Positions 20,743 to 29,220 of a stretch of 64,000 nucleotides of DNA are shown piece after piece; the first letter of the stretch is position 1; every line of letters starts with the position of its first letter. This DNA comes from Geodermatophilus amargosae (GTDB lineage Bacteria; Actinomycetota; Actinomycetes; Mycobacteriales; Geodermatophilaceae): NCBI RefSeq assembly GCF_900116515.1, contig NZ_FPBA01000004.1, positions 124,001-188,000 on the forward strand, given 5' to 3'. The notes beneath the pieces were generated by a model that made no database searches, had not been told where the DNA came from, and saw only the letters and a list, made by a program, of their open reading frames with translations. A program made the translations under genes and the position numbers.

Positions 20743-21289
20743 GCTGGCCGGCCCCCGGGCGGTCCAGGACGAGCGCGTCGCCGGGCAGCGGTCCGGCCGC
20801 GAGGTAGCGGTCCCAGCGGCCGGCGTGCCGGCGCATGCGGCCCTCGGGGATGCGGCGGCCGCGGATGCACTGACCGTCGGCGGCGTCGCCGGGGCTCACG
20901 TCGAGCAGCACCAGGCGCACGGTGCGGCCGGTCAGGGAGGCCGTGCCCCGCACCACCGGGCGCCACCAGCGGCTGGTCCACGGGTCGGAGAGCACCACGA
21001 CCGGGGCGGCCCCGGCGAGCGCCCGCAGCACCCGGAACCGGTGCCGGGTGTGCACGAACGGGCGCACGAAGCGGTAGGGCACGCGGGCGCCGGTGCGCCA
21101 GCGGGCGGCGACGTCCTCGGAGTCGACCGACGTCACCCCGGGGACGCCGTCGCCGAGCAGCCGCCGCACCATCGTGGTCTTGCCGCTGCCGGGCAGGCCG
21201 CCGACGACGACCAGCAGCCGCTGCCCGGCGCCCCGGTCGGGGCGCGGGTCGGGGGCCGGGTCGGTGAGGGGGGTCGTCAGGGTCGGCAC
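20690..21289 (-). CDS. P-loop ATP/GTP-binding protein (AAA kinase type)
   Basis: A 199-residue small kinase-like protein: LLVVVGGLPGSGKTTMVRRL (Walker A), TSVDSEDVAARWR, VVVLSDPWTSRWWRPVVRGT (Walker-B-like), RTVRLVLLDVSPGDAADGQ and lid Arg residues RGRRIPEGRMRRHAGRW. The layout fits the zeta-toxin/shikimate-kinase-like P-loop kinases that phosphorylate small molecules; the substrate is unknown. GTG 21289 has GAGGAGG upstream. Its last 53 bases overlap, on the opposite strand, the end of the P-type ATPase gene. Confidence 0.8.
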   Translation of the reverse strand: MPTLTTPLTDPAPDPRPDRGAGQRLLVVVGGLPGSGKTTMVRRLLGDGVPGVTSVDSEDVAARWRTGARVPYRFVRPFVHTRHRFRVLRALAGAAPVVVLSDPWTSRWWRPVVRGTASLTGRTVRLVLLDVSPGDAADGQCIRGRRIPEGRMRRHAGRWDRYLAAGPLPGDALVLDRPGAGQLSLGELLGAAPAEPAAG

Positions 21290-21386
21290 GGTCGCCTCCT
21301 CGGTCCTCCGTCCGGGCGGTGCGCGCCGGGCGGGGGCGCGGAGGTTACCCGCCGCGGCGCGCCGACGGCCGTCGCCCGCGCGCCAC

Positions 21387-21415
21387 GGCGCCGCCCTCCC
21401 GGGGAGAGCGGCGCC
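21387..21415 (-). terminator. Hairpin downstream of the secreted-protein gene
   Basis: GGCGCCGC (21387-21394) pairs with GCGGCGCC (21408-21415), with further inner pairing of CTCC/GGAG. It begins 17 bases past the stop at 21432. Confidence 0.65.
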
Positions 21416-21431
21416 ACGGACGGGGAGCGGG

Positions 21432-22025
21432 TCAGTCGTCGTCCCCGTCGGGGCCGCCGCCCCAGCCGCCGCCCCAGCCGCGGCCCCAGCCACCGTGCGG
21501 ACCGCGGTCGCCGGAGCCGGCGCCGTTCACCATGTCGGTCACCCACGTCTGCATCTCGGCCGCGCGCTCGTCGGCCTGCTCCTGGGTCAGCCGGCCCTCG
21601 GCGACGGCCTCCTCGAGGCGCTCGCGTCCGGCCTGGACCAGCGCGGCGACGAGGTCCTCGACCGCGACGCCCTGGTCTCCGGCCACCGAGGCGAGGGTGG
21701 CGCCCTCGGCCTCGAGCGCGGTGCGCAGGTCGTCCTCGGACAGGCCCAGCGTCTCCGCGGCGACCGACAGGCCCGGCCAGGGACCGGAGCCGTGGTCGCG
21801 GAGGTCGGCGTCGCTGAGCGTGGTGGCCACCTCGTCGGCCTGCTCGGCGGTGAGGGAGCCGTCGTCGACCAGGCCGGAGAGCGCGTCGCGGATGCGGTCC
21901 TCGACCGAGGTCGCCGCAGTCTCGGGAGTCGTCTCGTCGTCGGCGATGGCCGGGACGGTGAACGCGAGGCCGCCGCCGACGGCCAGGACGCCGGCCGTCG
22001 TAGCGAGCACGATCTTCTTGCGCAC
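21432..22025 (-). CDS. Secreted protein with helical repeats and Gly/Trp tail
   Basis: A 197-residue protein with a signal peptide (MRKKIVLATTAGVLAVGGG, cleavage near PAIADDE). The mature part has two or three helical units of the type GLVDDGSLTAEQADEVAT and AVAEGRLTQEQADERAAEM, like the short DUF2680-type repeats found in secreted Gram-positive proteins, and a C-terminal low-complexity tail of Gly and Trp (GGWGRGWGGGWGGG) ending DGDDD. Function unknown; the tail could be a wall- or surface-association element. Confidence 0.8.
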   Translation of the reverse strand: MRKKIVLATTAGVLAVGGGLAFTVPAIADDETTPETAATSVEDRIRDALSGLVDDGSLTAEQADEVATTLSDADLRDHGSGPWPGLSVAAETLGLSEDDLRTALEAEGATLASVAGDQGVAVEDLVAALVQAGRERLEEAVAEGRLTQEQADERAAEMQTWVTDMVNGAGSGDRGPHGGWGRGWGGGWGGGPDGDDD

Positions 22026-22105
22026 GGTGTTCTCCTCGGTCGGGCTGCGGCCGGCTGCTCCGGTCGACGCCCCTCACTGTGGAGGACGTTCCTGTGGTGT
22101 AGCTG

Positions 22106-23023
22106 TCAGGCGGCCGTGGCGGCGCTGTGGACCTCCGCCGGCCGCGGCGCCGGGGAGGCGTGCAGCACCGCCACGACGTTGGCCAGCACCACCACGGCCA
22201 CCCCGGCCCACTCGTGCAGCGCCAGCGCCTGCCCCAGCAGGAGCGTCCCGGCCAGCGCAGCCCACACCGGGTGCGCGCTGCACAGGACGCCGAAGGCCCG
22301 GGGCGTCACCCGGCGCAGCGCCACCAGGTCGGCGGCGTACGGCACGGCGGAGGCCAGGACCCCGGCGGCGACGGCGTACGCCAGCGGTGCGCCGGTGAGC
22401 CGCTGCTGGACCACCAGCACGACGACGACGGGGGTCACCGCCAGCGCGCACAGCGCCGTCGCGATCGCCGGGGCCTGCAGCCCGGGCAGCCGCGCGCCGG
22501 CGACCCGGTTGAGCAGGATGTAGGCCGCCCAGCAGCAGGCCGCCGCCAGCCCGAGCCCGATGCCGGCCCAGTCGCTGGATCCCCCGGGCAGGACCAGCAG
22601 CCACACGCCGGCGGCCGCGACGAGGGCGCCGAGCAGGTCCCGCCGCGACCGCGACCCGGCCAGGGCGACGGCCAGCGGCCCGAGGAACTCCAGCGTGACC
22701 GCCAGCCCCAGCCCGACCCGCTCGATCGCCGAGTAGAGCGCCAGGTTCATCGCCCCGAAGACGGCGGCCAGCAGCAGCACCGGCCACCACTGCGGCCAGG
22801 TCATCCGCCGGACGTCCGGGCGGGCCAGCGGCACGAGGACCGCCGCGGCCACCCACTGCCGGACGCCGACCACCCCGGCCGGCCCGACGGCGGGGAAGGC
22901 GTGCGCGCCGAGCGCGGCACCGACCTGGTTGCTGGCCGAGCCGGCCAGCAGGGTGACCACGCTCCGGGCGGTCCGGGACCGGGTGGACGGCGGCGTGCCG
23001 GGGGCGCTGTTCACCTGACCCAT
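22106..23023 (-). CDS. EamA-family (RhtA-like) exporter
   Basis: A 305-residue membrane protein with ten hydrophobic helices in two EamA repeats. Diagnostic pieces: SASNQVGAALGAHAFPAVGP, AVFGAMNLALYSAIERVGLG, LAVTLEFLGPLAVAL and VLASAVPYAADLVALRRV, which resemble RhtA/YddG-like threonine, homoserine or aromatic amino-acid exporters. It is divergent from the LysR gene 61 bases away, and such pairs commonly have LysR controlling the exporter. Start ATG 23023. Confidence 0.88.
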   Translation of the reverse strand: MGQVNSAPGTPPSTRSRTARSVVTLLAGSASNQVGAALGAHAFPAVGPAGVVGVRQWVAAAVLVPLARPDVRRMTWPQWWPVLLLAAVFGAMNLALYSAIERVGLGLAVTLEFLGPLAVALAGSRSRRDLLGALVAAAGVWLLVLPGGSSDWAGIGLGLAAACCWAAYILLNRVAGARLPGLQAPAIATALCALAVTPVVVVLVVQQRLTGAPLAYAVAAGVLASAVPYAADLVALRRVTPRAFGVLCSAHPVWAALAGTLLLGQALALHEWAGVAVVVLANVVAVLHASPAPRPAEVHSAATAA

Positions 23024-23084
23024 CCTGAGCAGCCCGGACGCCGGGGGGAAATGCCTGGGCCGGGCCCGGCGATACGGTCGGCGT

Positions 23085-23999
23085 ATGGATCCCGAGGTGC
23101 GCCAGCTGCGGGCGCTGCTCGCCGTCGTCGACACCGGGACGTTCACCGCCGCCGCGGCCGCCCTGCACACGACGCAGGCGTCGGTGTCACGGACGGTCGC
23201 CGCGCTGGAGCGCGCACTGGGGACGCGGGTGCTGCACCGCACCACCCGGACGGTGGCGCTCACCCCGGCGGGCATCCGGGTGGCCGCGCACGCCCGCCGC
23301 GTGCTGGAGGAGGTCGCCGCGCTCCGCCGCACCGCCGAGCGGGCCCGGGACGAGCTGCGGATCGGCTACGCCTGGGCCGCGCTCGGCCGGCACACCGCTG
23401 CCGTGCAGCGCGCCTGGGCCGACGCCCACCCCGGGGCCGCGCTGCTGTTCGTGCAGTCCAACACCCCGACCGCCGGCCTAACGGAGGGCCTGGCCGACGT
23501 CGCCGTCCTGCGCCGGCCGCCGGGTGACCCGCGCCTGGCGACGGCGGAGGTGGGGCGGGAGCGGCGCTACGCCGTGGTGGCCGCCGACGATCCACTGGCC
23601 CGCCGGCGCAGCGTCCGGCTGGCCGACCTCACCGGGCGCGTCCTCGCCTCCGACGGCGGGACCGGGACGACGACGAGGGACCTGTGGACCGCAACGCACG
23701 AGCCCGCGGCGATCCGGGACGTGCGCGGGGTGGACGCGTGGCTGACCGCCATCGCCGCCGGCCAGGCCGCCGGGGTGACCACCGAGGCCACCGCGCGACA
23801 GCACCCGCGGCCCGGCGTCGTCTACCGGCCCCTCCGGGACGCGCCGTGGGTGCCGGTGAGGCTGGCCTGGTGGGCCGACAGCCCGCCCCCGGACCTGGCG
23901 GACCTGGTCGCGCTGGTCCGCGCCCGCCTCGCCCGCGACGGAACCGGCAACAAGATGGCCACCTCCCCGACAGGGAACGGGTCCACCCTGGGAGCGTGA
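23085..23999 (+). CDS. LysR-family transcriptional regulator
   Basis: A 304-residue LysR protein with N-terminal helix-turn-helix: LRALLAVVDTGTFTAAAAAL, HTTQASVSRTVAALERALGT, RVLHRTTRTVALTPAG, then a substrate-binding domain with VLRRPPGDPRLATAEVGRER. It is divergent from the EamA exporter and shares the 61-base intergenic region with it, the expected place for its binding site. Its TGA overlaps the GTG of the next gene (GTGA, 23996-23999), so the serine hydrolase is co-translated with it. Confidence 0.92.
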   Translation: MDPEVRQLRALLAVVDTGTFTAAAAALHTTQASVSRTVAALERALGTRVLHRTTRTVALTPAGIRVAAHARRVLEEVAALRRTAERARDELRIGYAWAALGRHTAAVQRAWADAHPGAALLFVQSNTPTAGLTEGLADVAVLRRPPGDPRLATAEVGRERRYAVVAADDPLARRRSVRLADLTGRVLASDGGTGTTTRDLWTATHEPAAIRDVRGVDAWLTAIAAGQAAGVTTEATARQHPRPGVVYRPLRDAPWVPVRLAWWADSPPPDLADLVALVRARLARDGTGNKMATSPTGNGSTLGA

Positions 24000-24976
24000 T
24001 CACCGCACACCCGCTGCCCCCGCGCCGGAGGACGGCCTCCCGGCTGGTCACCGCGGCGCTGACCGTGGTGCTGGCGTCGGTCCTGGTGGTCACCACGGGC
24101 GGCGTGCTGGCGGTCGTGCTGCTGGTCCGGGACGGCACCCCCGCCGCGCCCACCCCGGCCGCGCCCGCCCCGGGCACGGTTCACGCCGCGGTGGTGCCGC
24201 GGCCCTCCGGGGCCCCCGCGCAGTCCCCCGCGAGCGCGCCGGTGACACCGCCGGCTCCGGTGGACGCGGCCACGGTGCTCGCCGGGGTGGACGCAGCGGC
24301 CGCTGCGGCAGGCGGCACGGTCGACGTCGTCGTCCTGGACGCCGCCGGGCGGCCGCTGGTCGCGGGCCCCTCCTCCGGCGAGGTCCGCTACACCGCCTCG
24401 CTCGTGAAGCTCCTCGTCGTGGGCCGTCTGCTCGCCCTCGACGCCACCGGCGCGCTCGAGCTCGGCGACCGCGACCTCGCGCTCATGGAGCGGGCGGTCG
24501 TGCGCTCCGGCGACGGCGCGATGAGCGTGCTGTGGGACCGCTTCGACGGCGCGGCCCTGCTCACCGCCGCGGCGGCCGACACGGGGCTGACCGCCACCGC
24601 GCCGCCGGTGGTCGCGGGCGAGTGGGGCGAGGCGACCACGAGCGCGGCCGACGTCGCCACGTTCCTGGCCGGCCTGGCCGCGGCGTCCGGGAGCGCGCCG
24701 GCGGCTCTCCTGCTCGGGTGGATGCGGGCCACCACGGCGACCGCGGCCGACGGCTTCGACCAGGTGTTCGGGCTGCTCCAGGGGGCGGCCGGCGTGGCGG
24801 CCAAGCAGGGCTGGATGTGCTGCGTGGACGGCCGGCGGCAGCTGCACTCGGCCGGCGTGCTGCCCGACGGTCGGGTGGTCGTGCTCCTCGGGGACTTCCC
24901 GGTGGCGACGTCGTGGGCGCGCGCCCGCGCCGCCCTCGACGCCGCCGCCGTCGCCGTGCTCGGCGCCCTGGGCTGA
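23996..24976 (+). CDS. Membrane-anchored serine hydrolase, beta-lactamase/LppW-like
   Basis: A 326-residue protein with an N-terminal membrane anchor (LVTAALTVVLASVLVVTTGG), a Pro/Ala-rich linker and a penicillin-binding-like domain. Visible motifs are YTASLVKLLVVGRLLAL (SxxK), RSGDGAMSVLWDRF (SGD in place of SDN) and AAKQGWMCC (KQG in place of KTG). These changes match the LppW-type group rather than true class A beta-lactamases, so antibiotic hydrolysis is not predicted. The start codon overlaps the LysR stop. Confidence 0.8.
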   Translation: MITAHPLPPRRRTASRLVTAALTVVLASVLVVTTGGVLAVVLLVRDGTPAAPTPAAPAPGTVHAAVVPRPSGAPAQSPASAPVTPPAPVDAATVLAGVDAAAAAAGGTVDVVVLDAAGRPLVAGPSSGEVRYTASLVKLLVVGRLLALDATGALELGDRDLALMERAVVRSGDGAMSVLWDRFDGAALLTAAAADTGLTATAPPVVAGEWGEATTSAADVATFLAGLAAASGSAPAALLLGWMRATTATAADGFDQVFGLLQGAAGVAAKQGWMCCVDGRRQLHSAGVLPDGRVVVLLGDFPVATSWARARAALDAAAVAVLGALG

Positions 24977-25039
24977 GCTGCCAGGTCCCTGCCAGGGCAC
25001 GCTCAGGCTCCCGGGAGGCCGGGGGCCCAGCGTGCCGTC

Positions 25040-25510
25040 ATGGACGGCGACCCTGCCCGCTGGCTGTTCGACCCGCACGCCACCCGAGCCCTCGTGCTCG
25101 CGCATCGCTCCCCCGGCGGCCGGCCCGTCGACGACGTCGTCTCCGACGTCGTCTGGGGCGACGTCGTCCGGCTGCTGCGCTGGGCGGCCGCGGGCTCCTC
25201 CGGGCCGCCGGAGCTGCGCACCGGTACCTGGTGGCGACTGGCTGCCGGGTGCGCGGCCCTGCTGCGTCGGTTGCCGGCCCTGAGTGCCGAGGTCGCCCAG
25301 CCCTGGACCGCGCTGCCACCGGAACCGGCCGCTCCCGGCGTCTCCCCGGCACAGCGGATCGACGACGTCGCCGCCCGGCTCGCCACCCTGCTCCGCACAC
25401 CGGAGCCGGTCGACCTGCGCGCCCTGGCTCCCGAGGTGGACGCGCTCGGCGAGGCGGCGGTCCAGGCGATCGCCACGTCGGAGATCGAGTCCTTGCATCG
25501 TGACGGTTAA
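25040..25510 (+). CDS. Hypothetical protein
   Basis: A 156-residue soluble protein starting MDGDPARWLFDPHATRALVL, with the duplicated-looking DDVVSDVVWGDVVRLLRWAA and a helical C-terminal half. No family recognised. It ends at 25510, inside the palindrome in front of the PadR gene, and both run the same way; it may be a PadR-associated gene. Confidence 0.65.
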   Translation: MDGDPARWLFDPHATRALVLAHRSPGGRPVDDVVSDVVWGDVVRLLRWAAAGSSGPPELRTGTWWRLAAGCAALLRRLPALSAEVAQPWTALPPEPAAPGVSPAQRIDDVAARLATLLRTPEPVDLRALAPEVDALGEAAVQAIATSEIESLHRDG

Positions 25511-25523
25511 CGACATATCGTTA
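25508..25523 (+). promoter_or_regulatory. Palindromic operator in front of the PadR gene
   Basis: TAACGA (25508-25513), spacer CATA, TCGTTA (25518-25523): a perfect 6-bp inverted repeat. The 25505-25550 stretch is strikingly AT-rich for this genome and is followed by AGGAGG and ATG 25553. A PadR autoregulatory site is the natural reading, as PadR dimers bind such short palindromes just upstream of their own genes. The specific binding is inference. Confidence 0.65.
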
Positions 25524-25552
25524 CTGTCATCTGATACGTCAGGAGGACAATC

Positions 25553-26416
25553 ATGGAGTTCGATCCACGCTTCGAGGGCTGGCGGCCCGGCCGCCGTCCC
25601 TCCCACGGCGGGCAGGGCCCGCACGGTCAGCACGGGGAACACCGACACGGTGGCCACCCACACGGCGGCCCCGGGCACGGCGGCCAGCAGCACGGCGGCC
25701 ACGGCCACCGCCCGCAGGGCTTCGGCTTCGGCGTCGCAGGGCCCGGGGCGACCGGGGGCCCCGGTCCCGGGGGCTTCGGCTCCGGAGGCTTCGGCTCCGG
25801 GGGCCCGGGCTTCGGGGGCCCGGGCTTCGGCGGACCCGGCTTCGGGGGACCCGGGTGGCGCGGCCGCGAGGGCGGTCCCGGCTTCGGCCCCGGCTTCGAC
25901 CCCACGGCCGGCCTGCGCCGGCGGGGCCGCGGGCGGGCACCCCGCGGTGACGTCCGCGCCGCCGTGCTGCTGCTCCTGGCCGAGCAGCCCATGCACGGCT
26001 ATCAGCTCATGCAGGCCATCGCCGATCGCAGCGGCGGCCGCTGGACCCCCAGCCCGGGTGCCATCTACCCGACGCTGAGCCAGCTCGAGGACGAGGGGCT
26101 GGTGACGGTCACCGCCGACGCCGGCCGCAAGCTCGCCACGCTCACCGACACCGGCCGCAGCACCGCGGAGCAGCTGCGCGGTACGGGGGGCGACCCGTTC
26201 GCCGGCGCTGCCGAGGGCACTCCGCCTGCGGACCTGCGCGGCCTGCTCGAGCAGCTGCACGGCGCGGTCCGCCAGGTGGCGCGCACCGGCACGGAGGCCC
26301 AGTTCACCGCCGCGGCCGGGGTCCTGGCCGAGGCCCGCCGCTCGCTGTACCTGCTGCTGGCCGAGGGACCGGAGGGCGCGCAGGGTCCCCCGGCCGCGGA
26401 GGACCCGCAGGGCTGA
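25553..26416 (+). CDS. PadR-family regulator with His/Gly-rich N-terminal extension
   Basis: A 287-residue protein. Residues about 18-53 hold some eleven histidines in a Gly/Gln context, residues about 54-115 are Gly/Phe/Pro repeats (GFGGPGFGGPG), and the PadR winged helix follows from about residue 130: RAAVLLLLAEQPMHGYQLMQ, SPGAIYPTLSQLEDEGLV, DAGRKLATLTDTG. A helical C-terminal part gives dimerisation. The His-rich head could sense or bind metal; this is inference. ATG 25553 with AGGAGG upstream, and a palindrome at 25508-25523 as probable autoregulatory site. Confidence 0.88.
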   Translation: MEFDPRFEGWRPGRRPSHGGQGPHGQHGEHRHGGHPHGGPGHGGQQHGGHGHRPQGFGFGVAGPGATGGPGPGGFGSGGFGSGGPGFGGPGFGGPGFGGPGWRGREGGPGFGPGFDPTAGLRRRGRGRAPRGDVRAAVLLLLAEQPMHGYQLMQAIADRSGGRWTPSPGAIYPTLSQLEDEGLVTVTADAGRKLATLTDTGRSTAEQLRGTGGDPFAGAAEGTPPADLRGLLEQLHGAVRQVARTGTEAQFTAAAGVLAEARRSLYLLLAEGPEGAQGPPAAEDPQG

Positions 26417-26424
26417 ACCGGCGA

Positions 26425-26462
26425 CCGACGCCCCCGCCGCATCCCTGCGGCGGGGGCGTCGG
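26425..26462 (+). terminator. Hairpin after the PadR gene
   Basis: A perfect 17-bp stem, 26425-26441 with 26446-26462, around loop TCCC, nine bases past the PadR stop. Confidence 0.8.
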
Positions 26463-26490
26463 CGTGTGCACGCGACGCGACGTGGTCGGG

Positions 26491-26528
26491 GTCCCGGGCG
26501 CGGTGGGGGGACACACCGCGCCCGGGAC
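26491..26528 (-). terminator. Hairpin after the DUF4353 lipoprotein gene
   Basis: A perfect 15-bp stem, GTCCCGGGCGCGGTG (26491-26505) with its complement at 26514-26528, loop of 8. It lies 10 bases past the minus-strand stop at 26538, so the convergent PadR and lipoprotein genes each have their own terminator. Confidence 0.8.
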
Positions 26529-26537
26529 ACCGGTCGG

Positions 26538-28359
26538 TCAGCCGCCGGAGCCGCGGCCGCCGCCGGGACCGCCGCCCGGGCCACCACCCATGCCGCCGGC
26601 GAGCGCCTCGCCCGCCGTCGCGGTGGCGACCTCGCCGTCCCCGGCGTCGCCGCCGGAGGACAGGCCGCCCACCTCGTCGCCGGAGGCACTGCCGCCGGAC
26701 ACCACCGAGTACTCCGCGCCGCTCTGCACGTCGGCCGAGGAGTAGACCAGCGAGGAGAAGTCCACCTGGGCGGTGTAGGTGGCCAGCACCGTGCCGTCGG
26801 AGGCGACCACGGAGACGACGGTGCCCTCGGACACGGTCCAGTCCGGCGTCGCGGCGACCCAGCCCTGCGCCGAGGAGTCCGCCGGCGACTGCGCCATGCC
26901 GGAGTTCCCCGCGGCCAGCAGCGTGCCGCCGCTGATCGCCAGCCCGCCGTCGAGGTCGAGCGAGCCGTTGCCGCTCTCCGTCGGGCCGTTGACCACCACG
27001 GTGCCGCCGGTCATCGTGCCCGTCCCGGCCGCGTCCAGGCCGTCCCCCCGGCGTCGACCACCGTGGTCCCGCCGGTGATGGTCAGCGTGCCCGAGCCGGA
27101 GGACGAGTCGCTGCTGCCGCCGGGGCCCAGCTGCCCCGACCCGTCGTTGCCGCCGGAGACGTTGACGCCGTCGTCGCTGGCGGTCAGCGCGAGGTCGCCG
27201 CCGGCGATGGTGATCGCCGCGCTCTCCAGGCCCTCGTAGGAGCGCGAGACCGTGAGCGTGCCGCCGGCCACCGTGAGGTCGGCCTCGGCGTGCACTCCGT
27301 CGTCGCCGGTGGCCAGGGTGAGCGTGCCGTCGGTGACGCTCACGACGCCGTCGGAGTGGACCGCGTCGTCGGCGGCGTCGACGTCGACGGTCGCCCCGTC
27401 CCCGACCACCACGCTGACGTCGCCCTCCAGGCCCTTGGCCGAGCCGTCGTCGGCCACGGTCCCGGAGCTGCCGCCGCCGGTCTCGACGCTCACGGTGCCG
27501 GCACCCACGACGACGTCGCGGTGGCTGCGGACAGACCGTCGCCGCCGGCGGTCACGTCGACCGTGCCGCCCGCGACGTACACGTAGCCGCGCGTGGTGTC
27601 CTCGGTGTCGTCGGACGTCAGCCCGTCGCCGCCGGCGGTGACGGTGAGCGTGCCGTCCTGGACGACGAGCCAGTCCTTGCCGCGGACGCAGTCGTCGACC
27701 GCGTCGACGGTGACGGTGCCCGACGCGATGACCAGACCGTCCTGGCTGGTGATGCCGTCGTTGGCGTTGCCGGTGACGGTCAGCGAGCCGGTGGCGGCGA
27801 TCGTCAGGTCGGCGGAGCTGTACAGCGCGGCGTTGGGCTCGCCGTCGCCGGTGCCGTGGGCGGAGCCGTCGGACAGCGAGTTGGTGGAGCCGTCGGCGAG
27901 CACGACCACCGTGCTCCCGGCGTCCACGACGGCCAGCGCGGACGTGGTCGAGGAGGTGATCTCCGCGGCGTCGAGCACGATGCGCACGACGCCGTCGTCG
28001 GGGCTGTCGACGACGACCTGGCCGGCGAGGGTGCCCGAGAGGCGGTAGGTGCCCGCGGCGGTGATCGTGACGGTGCCGCCGTCGACGGTGACCGCGTCGG
28101 AGTCGCTCTCGGCGGAGTCGCCGGTGAGCGTCACGTCCACGACGTCGGCCTCGGCGTAGGCGGCGTCGCCGGCGGTGGCGGTCGCGTCGGCGGCGACGGC
28201 GTCGGCCACGGTGGTGCCGCTGCTGGCCGCCACCTGCTCCGCCGAGACGCTCGCGGTGCCACCGGAGGCGGTGGTGCCGGCGGCCTCGGCGGTGCAGGCG
28301 GCGAGCACGGCGGCGATCAGCGCACCGGAGAGGGCGGTACGGGTCTTCGTCAGTCGCAC
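26538..28359 (-). pseudogene. Carbohydrate-binding lipoprotein (DUF4353), twice frameshifted
   Basis: Three consecutive frames make up one surface lipoprotein of about 600 residues. From GTG 28359: signal with ALSGALIAAVLAAC (lipobox), then beta-helical repeats typical of the DUF4353 carbohydrate-binding family (DDGVVRIVLDAAEITSS, VVVLADGSTNSLSDGS, NDGITSQDGLVIASGTV, GDGLTSDDTEDTTRGYVYV). A first shift near 27517-27520 leads into VVVGAGTVSVETG. A second, at the six-C run 27044-27049, leads into GTMTGGTVVVNG and the conserved end VYSSADVQSGAEYSVVSGGS with a Gly-rich tail. Both are single missing bases. Its 5' end overlaps the VTC gene by 10 bases. Such proteins occur beside VTC, DUF4956 and CotH genes. 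Confidence 0.82.
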
Positions 28360-29220
28360 GGGAGGGTCCTGTCGGGAGAGGGGGCGGGAACGGGGGTCAG
28401 GGAGGAGAAGTGGCGCCGCAGCACCGGGCACCAGCGGTTGTCGGGCAGGTCACCGCGCAGCGCGGCGAGCCCGGTGCCGTACTTGGAGACGCGGCTGGGC
28501 CGGTGCCCGGCGCGCCACAGCGCCCGGTCGGCGGCCGAGGCGGCCGCTCCGGACTTGGTCTCGACGACGGCCAGCCCCGGGAGGGTCAGCGCGCGGCCCC
28601 CCGGCAGTGACCAGGTCAGGCCGGTGTCCACGGTGATCCGCGCGTCGGCGGCGGGACCGGCTCCGGCCCGTGCGCCGGGCAGGTGCAGGGTCGTGCGGCG
28701 GTACCGGGTGGCCAGCACCGGCCGCAGGTCGCCGCTGCGCACCCAGCCCAGGCCCGCGTCGTCGAGCACCTGCTCGACGAAGGCGCCGGCGCCGCCGAGC
28801 CCCGCGCCGTCGGCGGGCACGCGCTGCTTGCACGCGCTGCTTGACGGTCTCGCCGCGGCGGCCGCGGGTCTTGACCTCGCAGAACGCGTCGCCGCTGTCG
28901 AGGTAGGTGCGCCGGCGCACCTTGAACCGGCGCCGCCGGCCGCGCGCCGCGAGGTGGTAGCCGGCGAGGTCGGGCGTGTCGAAGTACAGCGAGCCGTAGG
29001 CGAAGTCCCGCTGTCCGCCGGCGTCGAGCACCCGCACCGGACACTCGGCGGCCAGTGCCGCGAGGACGGCGTCGGCGTCGGTCAGGGACAGCAGGTACTT
29101 GCGGTCGACGCGGGTCTGCAGTGCGGCACGCTCGACGAGCTCGGCCAGACCCACCGGCTCCAGGTCCGCGGCCGAGGGCAGCGCCGGTGCGCCGGGCGGC
29201 AGCGGCACGGCGGCGGTCAC
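28350..29220 (-). pseudogene. VTC-domain (polyphosphate polymerase type) protein, disrupted by a 13-bp duplication
   Basis: A VTC-domain protein in two frames. N-terminal part: RVDRKYLLSLTDADAVLAAL, YGSLYFDTPDLAGYHLAARG, RRRRFKVRRRTYLDSGDAFC, EVKTRGRRGETVKQRV, giving the basic tunnel residues that bind polyphosphate. The reading is lost at an exact tandem duplication (28817-28829 and 28830-28842). Removing one copy gives KQRVPADGAGLGG and runs on to RPVLATRYRRTTLHLP, VDTGLTWSLPGG, VVETKSG and the end. In eukaryotes VTC makes polyphosphate from ATP; bacterial relatives beside DUF4956 and CotH are less studied. GTG 29220 overlaps the DUF4956 stop (GTGA). Confidence 0.85.
28817..28842. repeat. 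Exact 13-bp tandem duplication inside the VTC gene
   Basis: gcacgcgctgctt is repeated head to tail (28817-28829, 28830-28842). The length is not a multiple of three, so it shifts the frame of the VTC gene. It looks like a slippage or replication duplication rather than a homopolymer error. Confidence 0.95.

Noticed and set aside
23996-24976. Class A beta-lactamase resistance gene
   Set aside because: SxxK is present but SDN reads SGD and KTG reads KQG, as in LppW-like proteins. Resistance cannot be claimed.
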